DNA of 64,000 bases. Origin: Planctomycetaceae bacterium (GTDB taxonomy: Bacteria > Planctomycetota > Planctomycetia > Pirellulales > UBA1268). The DNA lies in assembly GCA_947449135.1 (NCBI GenBank), contig CANFQO010000004.1:59613-123612 (forward strand), given 5' to 3'. The notes under the pieces were generated by a model that did no database searches, was not told where the DNA came from, and was given only the letters and a program-made list of their open reading frames with translations. The translations under genes were made by a program, and so were the position numbers. Positions 46,343 to 56,705 of this stretch are shown here, piece by piece. Numbering within the stretch: position 1 is the stretch's first letter; the number at the start of each line of letters is the position of its first letter.

Positions 46343-47245
46343 TCACGAGCGCCGCGGCTTGAGCCAGAGCAGGTAGTAGGCCGTGATCTGCCACTGGAAG
46401 AGCTGCACGTTCATCACCCAATCCAGCCCCGCGTGAAACGCGAGGCCTGCCAGCAGCACGGGCAGCCGCAGCCGCGGGATCCAGATCAGCACTGGGAATC
46501 CCAGCTCGAATGCCAGCGTGCCGTAGGTAAACACTTGCGACATGAGTGGGGTCAGGAAGAAGTCCGGAATCGGAAACCGCTGAAACTCGCCGAGTTGCAG
46601 CACCAGACCGACGGCGGTGCCATTCCGCCACGTGGGCCCCATCGTCTTCCAGATGCCGGCCGCCAGATAGATGATGCAGAGCTGGAGCTGCAGGATCCGT
46701 TGCGGCCAGGCGGGCACGGGTTCGTAGGGAGTAACCGGATCGGGAGCTGCCCGAGGAAACAACCAGCGAGACACACCGCGAGACAGCGAAAGCGCTCCGT
46801 CGGACCGGGCGAAGATCAGAAAGAACGCCCCGATCCGGATCAGATTGTCACCGGAGTGCAGGATGTCCATGTTGCGCCAGGCGTAGCTGACGGCGGCCAA
46901 CCAGACGCAGGCGGCGGCGCACCGCGGAAACACCCCCAGCACCAGCCCAAGGCCGCCCACAAGACTGAGGCCACGAATCAGTCCGATCGCCATGTCACTG
47001 TATCCGGTGAGCATGAAGACGCTGAGACGAGTGCCGCTGACCATGTCGCGGTGCACATTCGGTGGGAGCACGCCGTCGTTACTCAGCCACATGCTCATGT
47101 CGGGCCAGAGCAGCCAGAGGTTCACCAGGCTGAGCAGGCCAAACCAGCAGCGAAACCAGGCCAGTGGCCGTGGATCGACAGGATCTTTCACCCATCGATC
47201 GAACGCAACTGCCGCCCCCGCGATCATGTCCCACGGTGATTTCAT
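46343..47245 (-). CDS. HTTM-domain membrane protein (vitamin K-dependent carboxylase-like)
   Basis: A 300-residue membrane protein with about seven TM segments. It belongs to the HTTM (horizontally transferred TM) group related to vitamin K-dependent gamma-carboxylase: DPRPLAWFRCWFGLLSLVNLWLLWPDM, a C-terminal LQLQLCIIYLAAGIWKTMGPTWRNGTAVG block and FELGFPVLIWIPRLRL. Most bacterial members have no shown activity. ATG 47245 overlaps the stop of the upstream gene (ATGA), so the two are coupled; the longer track ORF is in the wrong frame for that gene. Confidence 0.8.
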   Translation of the reverse strand: MKSPWDMIAGAAVAFDRWVKDPVDPRPLAWFRCWFGLLSLVNLWLLWPDMSMWLSNDGVLPPNVHRDMVSGTRLSVFMLTGYSDMAIGLIRGLSLVGGLGLVLGVFPRCAAACVWLAAVSYAWRNMDILHSGDNLIRIGAFFLIFARSDGALSLSRGVSRWLFPRAAPDPVTPYEPVPAWPQRILQLQLCIIYLAAGIWKTMGPTWRNGTAVGLVLQLGEFQRFPIPDFFLTPLMSQVFTYGTLAFELGFPVLIWIPRLRLPVLLAGLAFHAGLDWVMNVQLFQWQITAYYLLWLKPRRS

Positions 47246-47835
47246 CGGCCCCACTCCCGTGGCACGCCCCACCGATGGAATGGGTAGCTGTTCCATGGCG
47301 TCAGCCGCACATCGGCACGCAGTTCCGGCCTCACCGCCGGCTGGCTCGGACGCCACCAACGCACCAACTCGATCGACACCGGATCGTGTCCCTCCATCCG
47401 CAAACGTCGCACGGCATATTCGGCGAACGGCTGCCAGAGTTGGTGTTCGACGTCGAGCCGCAGATGGTCGTTGAAATACTTCCGCCACCGATCCTTCTGC
47501 CATCGCTCGAAATAGCCCATCGCGACCATGTCGGTGAGCATCCGGCGGTCGACGCTGCCGTCGGAATCGGTGTACCGCATCTCCACGCAGATGTCGTCGG
47601 TCCTGGGATCCGGCGAGAACATGTCCCATGCCTGCCACAGTCCCAGCAAGAGAAACGGGCGTGTGACGATGCCGTCGATCGCCGCTTTCGGTGGAAACAG
47701 AACTGCCGGCATGGTCCAGCTGAAGGCGGCCAGCGTGTAGACGGCGACGAGCACCGTCTGCCAGTGCCTCGCAACGCGACGGACGAGACCGGTCGGGTCG
47801 CGAGAAGGAAGGACGGGTTTGCGGGATGTTCTCAC
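47242..47835 (-). CDS. Membrane protein partner of the HTTM protein
   Basis: A 197-residue protein with one clear N-terminal membrane helix (WQTVLVAVYTLAAFSWTMPAVLF), then the motif WQAWDMFSPDPRTDDI, as seen in small proteins encoded next to HTTM genes (an A-x-D-M-F-x-P pattern). The rest is soluble (DSDGSVDRRMLTDMVAMGYFERWQKDRWRKYFNDHL). Function unknown, but coupling to the HTTM gene by a four-base overlap suggests a complex. Start GTG 47835, ten bases after the sigma-54 activator's stop. Confidence 0.7.
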   Translation of the reverse strand: MRTSRKPVLPSRDPTGLVRRVARHWQTVLVAVYTLAAFSWTMPAVLFPPKAAIDGIVTRPFLLLGLWQAWDMFSPDPRTDDICVEMRYTDSDGSVDRRMLTDMVAMGYFERWQKDRWRKYFNDHLRLDVEHQLWQPFAEYAVRRLRMEGHDPVSIELVRWWRPSQPAVRPELRADVRLTPWNSYPFHRWGVPREWGR

Positions 47836-47845
47836 GGACCACAGC

Positions 47846-49225
<1,380 letters not shown>

Positions 49226-49437
49226 GGGATGGCTCGGGCGGGCATAGCTGGCAACGGAAGACCAGCATCGAAACGTTTCGCTGTGCCGTCGGCCGCCTGC
49301 CCGCGGCGGCACTGGCGCCGGCGAGAACCCGCAAAGTATGCAGGCTCGGTGGCCAGGCGGCAACTCGCCCAGCGGGAGTGCTGGTGGTACATTGCCGGGT
49401 CGCGTTAGAACGCCCGCTTCCTGGAGATCACCCGCTC

Positions 49438-51666
49438 ATGCCCTTGGACCCCTATTCGCCGTGCCCAGGTGGCACCGGCAAGAAGATCAAGTTCTGCTGC
49501 TCCGAACTCGTGGGCGACCTGGAGCAAATAGACCGCCTCACTGAAGGGCAGCAATACGCGGCGGCGTTGGCGGAGGTGGAGAAACTGACGCAACGGCATC
49601 CCGGAAAGGCCTGCCTGATGGCCCAACGCACCCGGCTCCAACTGGGCACCAAGAAATTCGCTGAAGCCGCATCGAGCAGCATGGCGTTCCTGGAAGCCTG
49701 CCCCGACAATCCCGTGGCACTGGGGCAGGCCGCCGTGACCGAGGCTCTGGTCGGGCGGATGCAGGAGGCCATGTCGCTCTTTGATCAGGCCCGCGACAAG
49801 GTCCGAGAAATGGCCTCTGAGTCCGCAGCCATCGAGGTCCCACGGGATCTGCTCCGAACGGCCCAGACGCTCGTGCAGGCCGCCGCCCAGACGAGCCATC
49901 CTGGCTGTGCTCAGGGAATCGTGGAATGGCTGATCGACAAATCGCTCGGCAGCGAGGAGGAGCGGCAGGCGTTGGCAGCGATCGTCGGCCAGACGGGCGT
50001 GCCTCCGGCGCTCCGCACCAAGATGTCGTTCGAGCCGGCCCCGGCCGATTCACCCTACCGCTTCGAATTCGAATCGGCGTTGAAAGCCGCCACCGACTGG
50101 CGGCTTTCCAAGGCATTGGCGACGTTCCGCGGTCTGAAGGGTGTCGCGGGAGAGAGCCCGGAACTGTTCACGAATATCGCGATCCTCTGCGAGATGCTGG
50201 CCCGTCCGTACGAGGCGTCGGAGGCCTGGCTGACGGTCGCCAAGCTGCGCGCCGCCACTCCCGACGACGCCGTCGAGGCAACGGGCCGCGCGATCGCGAT
50301 GGAGACCGAGGCCGACCCGGATCGCTCGCCGGTGGTGACGATCACGAGCATCATCGCGCCGCTCCAGGCAACCGCTGGAGAGACTGCCGGCGGCGGGATC
50401 GAACTCTTGGAAGACACGCTCCGCCACAACGGTCGGTTCGATGTCGCGACGTTCGATCGTTCGGCCTGGGTATCGCGTGGGGCGGCACCGCCCCACTCGG
50501 TCTGGCGTGTCTATGCTCCTTCATCCGTGGCCGAGCAGCCGGATCGCCTGCTGGCCTCGCTGATGGTCTTCGGCCGGCAGACCGACCGTGAGCCGGAAGC
50601 CGTGCTGCAGGGCTTCGAGCCGGACGTCGCCGAGGCGAAGCCGATCGTGGAACAACTGCTCAGCTGCACCTTTGCCCCCCCTGTGGACATGGGCCGCGGA
50701 CGCCTGCCCACCACATCTCCCACGGCCTGGCTTCAGAACACGCAGTTCCGCGTCAAGCCGGGGGAGGTCTCGAAGGAACCAGCGGCTGCCGACGGTCCGT
50801 CCGCGATCGACCGTTTGCTCGGCCGCCAGCGGCAGGCAGTCTGGGATCGCTTTCTGCAGGTCTGGCCCGACACACCGCTCCCCGAACTGCTCGGCAAGTC
50901 GCCGCGGCAGGCAGCTGCGGAGACGGGGAAGGAACCATCTCGTCGCCTCGAAGCGATGATCAGTGAAGGAGAGGCGGCCTCCCGCCAGCCTGAGGCATCG
51001 GCCGCCTGGACGACGGTCCGCGGGAAGCTGGGGCTGCCTGCCCCGACACCGATCCGCTCGGAACGGCCGCTCGAAGATGTGCCGCCCCTGCGGTGGCACC
51101 GCGTGGTGCTCGATGGGCTCCCGATTGAACAGTTGCGGGTGCTCTTCCTCACGTCACTCGATGCTGGATTTGATCTTTCGGCCGCACGGGCCGCGGAAGC
51201 GATCGTGTCGCGGCCCGACTCCGAACCAGCTGACCGCTGGGAGGCCTATGGGCTGCTCGAGGATCGGGCGGAAACGAGCCTCGCCAAGCTCGAGATCATC
51301 GGCAAGCTTCGGGAAATCGCCAAAACGCTCGGCGCCAATGACGGCATGCTCGATGTCGCGGAACTACGGGTTCGCTTTTCGCGGGCCGACGAGGCCGGGA
51401 TCATGCGGCTACTCAATCACCTGCAGCGAGAGCACGCCCGCGATCAAAAGGTGATCGCTGCGCTCGCCGAGGTACTCGGGGAAGCGGGTGTCGATCTCTC
51501 CGCCTTGGCGGCCCAGTCAGCGGCCGCTCAGATGCAGGGCGGCCCGGCCGGACTGCCAATCGGAGGCGGTCAGCAGCCGGCTGCCGATTCTGGACGCATC
51601 TGGACGCCCGGTGGCGAGCAGGGTGGAGCCGCGGGCGAGAAGAAATCGATCTGGACGCCGGGCTGA
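49438..51666 (+). CDS. TPR-like protein with degenerate SEC-C motif and WTPG tail
   Basis: A 742-residue protein of unknown function. Residues 8-21 (PCPGGTGKKIKFCC) resemble the SEC-C zinc motif CPCGSGKKYKxCC but have Gly11 in place of the second Cys. Next come TPR-like repeats (QQYAAALAEVEKLTQRHPGK, DNPVALGQAAVTEALVGRMQEAM) and a long central region with no match. The last 40 residues carry IWTPG twice, near 713 and at the extreme end. A GGAG site precedes ATG 49438. It is divergent from the sigma-54 activator and followed by ribD 14 bases after its stop. Confidence 0.65.
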   Translation: MPLDPYSPCPGGTGKKIKFCCSELVGDLEQIDRLTEGQQYAAALAEVEKLTQRHPGKACLMAQRTRLQLGTKKFAEAASSSMAFLEACPDNPVALGQAAVTEALVGRMQEAMSLFDQARDKVREMASESAAIEVPRDLLRTAQTLVQAAAQTSHPGCAQGIVEWLIDKSLGSEEERQALAAIVGQTGVPPALRTKMSFEPAPADSPYRFEFESALKAATDWRLSKALATFRGLKGVAGESPELFTNIAILCEMLARPYEASEAWLTVAKLRAATPDDAVEATGRAIAMETEADPDRSPVVTITSIIAPLQATAGETAGGGIELLEDTLRHNGRFDVATFDRSAWVSRGAAPPHSVWRVYAPSSVAEQPDRLLASLMVFGRQTDREPEAVLQGFEPDVAEAKPIVEQLLSCTFAPPVDMGRGRLPTTSPTAWLQNTQFRVKPGEVSKEPAAADGPSAIDRLLGRQRQAVWDRFLQVWPDTPLPELLGKSPRQAAAETGKEPSRRLEAMISEGEAASRQPEASAAWTTVRGKLGLPAPTPIRSERPLEDVPPLRWHRVVLDGLPIEQLRVLFLTSLDAGFDLSAARAAEAIVSRPDSEPADRWEAYGLLEDRAETSLAKLEIIGKLREIAKTLGANDGMLDVAELRVRFSRADEAGIMRLLNHLQREHARDQKVIAALAEVLGEAGVDLSALAAQSAAAQMQGGPAGLPIGGGQQPAADSGRIWTPGGEQGGAAGEKKSIWTPG

Positions 51667-51679
51667 GGTCACTCAGGTT

Positions 51680-52810
51680 ATGCACGTGAGCAGCCCTCCT
51701 GACGCTGACGCCTCCGATGAAGAACTGATGCGACGGGCCCTTGAATTGGCCCGCCGCGGCGAGGGACGGGTCGAGCCCAATCCGATGGTGGGGGCGGTGA
51801 TCGCGTCAGCTTCCGGCGGCCACGTCATCGCCGAGGGTTGGCACTCAGCTTTCGGTGGTCCGCACGCGGAGGTGGCGGCGCTTTCCGCCGCCGGCGCGGC
51901 GGCACGCGGCGGCACGCTGGCCGTCACGCTGGAACCATGCTGCCATCACGGCAAGACGCCCCCTTGTACGGCCGCGATCATCGCGGCCGGTATCGCCCGG
52001 GTGATCATCGCGACCAGCGATCCCTTTCCCGCCGTCAACGGTGGCGGCATCGACGCACTCCGACGAGCCGGTATCGAGGTCCGGACTGGCGTCTGCGAGC
52101 AGGCTGCACGGCGGCTGACTGCCCCCTTCCGCACGGTCGTGGAGCAGAAACGCCCCTGGTTGATCGCGAAGTGGGCGATGAGCCTCGACGGCCATGTGGC
52201 CACGGCGTCCGGAGAGAGCCGCTGGATTTCTTCGGAATCGTCGCGTGCGATCGTGCATGAGCTTCGTGGACGGATGGACGGCATCCTCTGCGGCATCGGC
52301 ACCGTTCTCGCCGATGATCCGCTGCTGACGGCCCGGCCAGCCGGACCACGGCAGGCGCTGCGGATCGTCCTCGACAGCGCGGCCCGTCTGCCGATCGAGA
52401 GCCGGCTCGTCCATACCGCCCGCGAGGTGCCGGTGCTCGTGGCCACGGGCCCGGCGGCTCCGACAGACCGTCTCCGGGCGCTGGCGTCTGCTGGCTGCGA
52501 CGTCTGGCAGGCGGCTGCCGCGGATCCACGAGACCGACTGCACGAGCTGCTCGCAGAACTGGGATCACGCCGGCTCACGAACGTGCTCGTGGAAGGCGGC
52601 CCCACGGTGCTCGGCAGCCTGGCTGATTCCCACGCAATCGACGAGGTCTGGGCCTTCATCGCCCCGACGATCATTGGCGGCGCGGCGTCCCCGTCACCGA
52701 TTACCGGCACCGGCATCGCAACGCTCGCGTCAGCCGCCTCAATCGAGATCGAGCACACAGAACACCCCGGTGGCGATCTCTTCATCCGCGGCGTCGTGCG
52801 ACGCGGATAA
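51680..52810 (+). CDS. ribD: Bifunctional riboflavin biosynthesis deaminase-reductase
   Basis: Carries out the deamination and reduction of the pyrimidine intermediate in riboflavin synthesis. 376 residues, normal length. The N-terminal zinc deaminase has HAEVAAL and PCCHHGKTPPC (the catalytic H-A-E and P-C-x-x-C sites). The C-terminal reductase shows AKWAMSLDGHVATASGESRWISS, GIGTVLADDPLLTAR, and LVEGGPTVLGSL. It stands apart from other rib genes, overlapping none, and starts 14 bases after the preceding TPR-like gene. A family B repeat lies downstream. Confidence 0.95.
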   Translation: MHVSSPPDADASDEELMRRALELARRGEGRVEPNPMVGAVIASASGGHVIAEGWHSAFGGPHAEVAALSAAGAAARGGTLAVTLEPCCHHGKTPPCTAAIIAAGIARVIIATSDPFPAVNGGGIDALRRAGIEVRTGVCEQAARRLTAPFRTVVEQKRPWLIAKWAMSLDGHVATASGESRWISSESSRAIVHELRGRMDGILCGIGTVLADDPLLTARPAGPRQALRIVLDSAARLPIESRLVHTAREVPVLVATGPAAPTDRLRALASAGCDVWQAAAADPRDRLHELLAELGSRRLTNVLVEGGPTVLGSLADSHAIDEVWAFIAPTIIGGAASPSPITGTGIATLASAASIEIEHTEHPGGDLFIRGVVRRG

Positions 52811-52908
52811 GCACCAGCCGATCGACGTTGGCCAAGCGCTGACTCCAGCCGGGCATCCGCCCGACATTGCGACACGATGTCGTGTTTCGCTTAAAACCAG
52901 ATGCTACC

Positions 52909-53026
52909 GAGCCGGTCGGAGGCACGCGCAGGAGTCGGTGAATTCTGCGACTCACGAGCGATGCGCGATTCGTCCAAGAGCCTCCCGTAGCAGAATCCGC
53001 CGGCGACGAGCATGCCGCAGCCGGCG
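52909..53026 (+). repeat. Interspersed intergenic repeat family B, copy 2
   Basis: Nearly identical to copy 3 at 59319. It begins GAGCCGGTCGGAGGCACGCG and ends with GCCGGCGACGAGCATGCCGC followed by AGCCGGC. Between these, ATTCTGC (52942-52948) pairs with GCAGAAT (52990-52996) around a 41-base loop holding CGATGCGCGATTCGTCC, so a hairpin is possible. The end also folds as GCCGGC/GCCGGC. It sits in the convergent gap between ribD and a large minus-strand gene. Confidence 0.85.
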
Positions 53027-53131
53027 GGCTGGTTTCAGCACGCAGCAGCGTCAACTCCCAGACACGTTGGAAACGTGTCGCCATGGAGGGCAGCAGATGC
53101 CATGCCACACGGTATTGAGTGTTCGCCCCGT
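53027..53131. other. Rest of the convergent gap after family B copy 2
   Basis: The right end of the 321-base gap between ribD and the large exported gene. I see no further signal. The left 98 bases (52811-52908) include CGACATTGCGACACGATGTCG with a small inverted repeat CGACA/TGTCG. Confidence 0.3.
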
Positions 53132-55522
53132 CTACTTCGACGGCATGTCGCGAATGACGTTCTGCCAGTGCGTGACCATTGCATCCGACTGCGTCGACGT
53201 CTCCGCCACCGCGACCCGCAGCGATTTGATCGCTTCGAACACGACCTTCGCCTGGGCGAGCGCATCCTTCGCCTGCTCGTTCTCGTCGTCAGGCCCCAGT
53301 TCGGATTCCGGATCCACGATGGTGCCGTCACGCTGCTGGGCGCAGGCGTACCGTGTGAAGTAGACGATCCACGGCTGCACTGCGTCAACAAGCCCCGCAA
53401 CGTCGAGCGCCCTGGCACCGACCAGCGGTTCGTCGAACTTCGAGAGCTGCGAGCCGGTTTCGAGCCGCGATTCGAGGAGCAGGCGTCCGGCCTGCACGGG
53501 GATGAACGACAACACAGCAGCATCATCGCCAACGCCGATCGACGGCTGCACCTTCTCGTCGAGTCCGCTGTTGGCAAGCGGGAACGACCAGAGCGTGCCG
53601 CCTTCCACCTTGGTCTTCACCGGATCAGGCACGCGATATTCGGCTGGTAACGCATCGGGATTGATCTCCCGGACCGCGTCCACCAGTTCGTCGGCGAGTT
53701 CGAACAGGTCGCTCATGCCCTCGCGAAAGAGCTTCGGATCGTCGACCCCCAGCACGATCGCAGGCTCCACCAGCGGCAGGGGCTCCGCAGCGGATGGCAA
53801 GTTCACGTGGGGCCGCTTCGTGGTGCTCTTGCCATCGATGACGAAGGCGACCTGCCCGTCGGCCAGTGCCGGCAGGATCTTGGTTCGCATGATCCCAGCG
53901 AACTTCGCCCCCAATGGCGCCATGTGCTCGTCAAACTCCTCGAGCGTTTCGCGTTGCTCCTCGTCTGCCTTCGGCAGCAGGTAGTTACGAAAGAACGACC
54001 ATCCCATATCAGCCCAAGAGGCGAAGTCCTCGAACTGTTTTGGGTCGTTCTTCACCCGGAAGGCAGCCGCCGCCAGCGGCGCGCCGCCGGTGTGTTCGAG
54101 AAGTTCCAGCCGTTTCGAGCCGTCGAACGGCAGGTTCTTCGACCAGTCCCAAACGTATCCCTCGTAGCCCTGCTCCGAGAGGAATGAAAATGCCATCCAT
54201 GGACCGGGGACGGGGAGCCGCCGCTTGTAGCCCTCAGCAACCTTGCTGAGGCTTTGACGGGCCTCGTCGGCAGCACCGTCTGGGAGATCGGCTAGGTCGG
54301 CGATGGTATCGCTCAGATCGGCGAGTTGTTCGATGTCGGCAGCCGAAGGTGCCAAGGCCTTCTGCATCGCCTCGCTCAGATAGGAGATGCCGGTGAGCGG
54401 CTTCGTCTGATGGGCCAGCAACGGCTCGAAGGGCTTCGTCGCGACCAATGCCCGGCGATTGCTTCCGGCCACGACGAGCTTCTCGAGGTGCTCGATCGAA
54501 TCACCAATCGAGAGAATCACCCGATCGCCGATCACGCCGAGCCCAATCACCAGTTCCAGGTCTTCGACCTTGTCGAAGACCTTTTTCAACTCCTCCTGGT
54601 AATCCTCGATGCCCGGGATCGCTTCGCGAATCAGGTTGGCGTCTGGCTTGAGCGTGAACGTAATCACCTCGCCCCCCGCCACTTTCTGACGCTTCAACGA
54701 CTCGGCGAGTTCAGGATTGGCCTGGGTGACGAGTTTGGCGAGCACCTCGATCCGCTTGAGCTGTGACGTGGCGGCATCGAGCTTGGTTGTCTTGAAACCC
54801 CAGACCACGTCTGGCACGACGATCTGATCGACGTTCTCGGAGAGCGTCTTGACCACGAGCCGCGTCGCCAATTCATCAGCGGAGATCTGCTCGGCAGCCT
54901 CAGCGGCCCGGAGTCGCACCGGCATGACGCGAAGCCCGCGAGTCCCATTCGTGGCTCCCTCTTCGTCCTCATCGTTGTCGTCTTCGTCGTCCATTTCCTC
55001 CACGTCGATGCCTTCGAGACCGTCGATTTCAACGTCGATGGCGCCGAGGGAGACGTCTCCGCTGGCCATTCGCAGCACACCTGCGGCGTTCTGTGCCTGC
55101 TGGATCTTCTTCAGGAGTTCCACGAAGGTCACGCACGACGGATCGCCGTAGACAAACGTGTCGGTCGAGACCATGTCCTTGAGGAGGGCAAGAGCCTGTT
55201 CGTTCTCGGGAAGTTGCATGAACGTTTCCAGCATCGACAGCGGACTGCCGGGTTGCAGCTTCTGCTCGTCGATCGCATCGATGGCACGGACCACGCCGGG
55301 CAGCTTCCGCAGCGCCGCCCAGACGTTGCTCTTTTCGAACCGGTCGTATTGTTCCCGGGCCCGCAGGGTCGCCGAGACGAACGCAGCGTCCTCCGGAATC
55401 ATGGACACGCCGTTGCCCGCGAGGGAATCAGCCGCATCGACGCCGGTGCCGCACACGGCAAGAAGGGCGGCGAGGGTCGCAGGAACCATCACAGGGATGA
55501 ACGCACGAATCGGGAAAAACAT
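53132..55522 (-). CDS. Large exported protein of unknown function with acidic insert
   Basis: A 796-residue secreted protein from ATG 55522, which has AAAGGA upstream and gives a clean signal peptide (FFPIRAFIPVMVPATLAALLAVCGTGVDA). No family recognised. It is mixed alpha/beta with a sharply acidic stretch (EEMDDEDDNDEDEEG) near residue 165 that may bind cations or be a flexible spacer. Repeated LxxL-rich patterns occur, such as SDTIADLADLPDGAADEARQSL. A similar type of large exported protein occurs in other planctomycetes. It faces ribD across a family B repeat, and its upstream gap is shared with the divergent ftr gene. Confidence 0.65.
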   Translation of the reverse strand: MFFPIRAFIPVMVPATLAALLAVCGTGVDAADSLAGNGVSMIPEDAAFVSATLRAREQYDRFEKSNVWAALRKLPGVVRAIDAIDEQKLQPGSPLSMLETFMQLPENEQALALLKDMVSTDTFVYGDPSCVTFVELLKKIQQAQNAAGVLRMASGDVSLGAIDVEIDGLEGIDVEEMDDEDDNDEDEEGATNGTRGLRVMPVRLRAAEAAEQISADELATRLVVKTLSENVDQIVVPDVVWGFKTTKLDAATSQLKRIEVLAKLVTQANPELAESLKRQKVAGGEVITFTLKPDANLIREAIPGIEDYQEELKKVFDKVEDLELVIGLGVIGDRVILSIGDSIEHLEKLVVAGSNRRALVATKPFEPLLAHQTKPLTGISYLSEAMQKALAPSAADIEQLADLSDTIADLADLPDGAADEARQSLSKVAEGYKRRLPVPGPWMAFSFLSEQGYEGYVWDWSKNLPFDGSKRLELLEHTGGAPLAAAAFRVKNDPKQFEDFASWADMGWSFFRNYLLPKADEEQRETLEEFDEHMAPLGAKFAGIMRTKILPALADGQVAFVIDGKSTTKRPHVNLPSAAEPLPLVEPAIVLGVDDPKLFREGMSDLFELADELVDAVREINPDALPAEYRVPDPVKTKVEGGTLWSFPLANSGLDEKVQPSIGVGDDAAVLSFIPVQAGRLLLESRLETGSQLSKFDEPLVGARALDVAGLVDAVQPWIVYFTRYACAQQRDGTIVDPESELGPDDENEQAKDALAQAKVVFEAIKSLRVAVAETSTQSDAMVTHWQNVIRDMPSK

Positions 55523-55729
55523 TGTCGACATCCTTTGACTTGTGGGCGGCGAACACGCGGACGGCAGTGTGTACGTCAAGGATCGTGGCTGGCCATGGAG
55601 AGCCGCACACGATACCGGATAGGATATGCGAAACCTGCCCGCGAGGAGAACACGGAATCTCCGCTGCCCCGGCCATAATCCCGTCCGATTTTCACGAATG
55701 CTTCATCCGCCCACCGCAGGGACGCCGCC

Positions 55730-56623
55730 ATGCTCATTGAATCGACACAGATCGTGGACACGTTCGCCGAGGCCTTTCGGCTCCGGTATGCACGACTGCT
55801 CGTCACCGCCATCGATGGCCACTGGCTCGATGCCGCGATCCGCGCCGCCTGCGGCTACGGCACGAGCGTGATCGGCTGTGACGCGGAAATCGGCGTCGAA
55901 CGCTGGCTCAAGCCGGAGGACACCCCCGATGGTCGTCCCGGTGCGGCGATTCTGGCCTGCGGATTTTCTGCGGATGGCGTCGGGAAGGCGATTGGCAACC
56001 GCACCGCGCAGTGCCTGCTGACCTGCCCCACGGCGAGCGTTTTTGACGGTCTATCGACCGCAGAGGAACGGCGACCGCTGGGGGCCCATGTGCGATTCTT
56101 TGGCGACGGATTCGAAAAGACGAAGGTGGTGGATGGTCGCCGGTATTGGCGGGTGCCAGTGATGGACGGCGAGTTTCTCGTGGAGGATTCGGTGGGCATC
56201 GAGAAGGGAGTGGGCGGAGGAAACTTCATCCTTCAGGGCCGGTCGCTCGCCACCACGCTCACAGCCGCCAGACGGGCGGTAGACGCTATAGCCGCAACGC
56301 CCGGCACGATCACGCCCTTTCCCGGGGGCGTCGTCCGGTCGGGCAGCAAAGTCGGCTCCCGGTACGAGGCCCTCCGCGCCTCGACGAACGAGGCCTTCTG
56401 CCCATCGCTCGTGGGCCGCGTGGAGACCAGCCTCGTGGCCGGGGCGACCTGCAGCCTGGAAATCGTCATCGATGGCATCGACGAACCGGCGGTGGCGGCA
56501 GCCATGGCGGCTGGCATCCGCGCGGCGGTGGGGCCGGAGATCGTTGCCATCTCGGCAGGGAACTACGGCGGGAAACTCGGCAAGTTTCACTTCCATCTTC
56601 GCCAGCTTCTCTCGAATGCCTGA
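55730..56623 (+). CDS. ftr: Formylmethanofuran:tetrahydromethanopterin formyltransferase (Ftr/FhcD type)
   Basis: Moves a formyl group between methanofuran and tetrahydromethanopterin in C1 metabolism; also found in methylotrophs and planctomycetes. 297 residues, the family size. The sequence shows DTFAEAFRLRYARLLVTA, a typical CGYGTSVIGCDAEIGVER, LGAHVRFFGDGFEKTK, GEFLVEDSVGIEKGVGGGNF (the strictly patterned E-K-G-V-G-G-G-N), and YGGKLGKFHFHL near the end. No other H4MPT-pathway gene (mch, mtd, fae, fwd) is seen in the window, so it stands alone. Start ATG 55730 with AGGGA upstream. Confidence 0.93.
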   Translation: MLIESTQIVDTFAEAFRLRYARLLVTAIDGHWLDAAIRAACGYGTSVIGCDAEIGVERWLKPEDTPDGRPGAAILACGFSADGVGKAIGNRTAQCLLTCPTASVFDGLSTAEERRPLGAHVRFFGDGFEKTKVVDGRRYWRVPVMDGEFLVEDSVGIEKGVGGGNFILQGRSLATTLTAARRAVDAIAATPGTITPFPGGVVRSGSKVGSRYEALRASTNEAFCPSLVGRVETSLVAGATCSLEIVIDGIDEPAVAAAMAAGIRAAVGPEIVAISAGNYGGKLGKFHFHLRQLLSNA

Positions 56624-56705
56624 ACTGTGACTCCCCGGCGAATGGGCTTTCTCGCGGGTGGACTGATGTGGTACTTCACCACGACCACTCCCCGGGGACC
56701 CTCCG

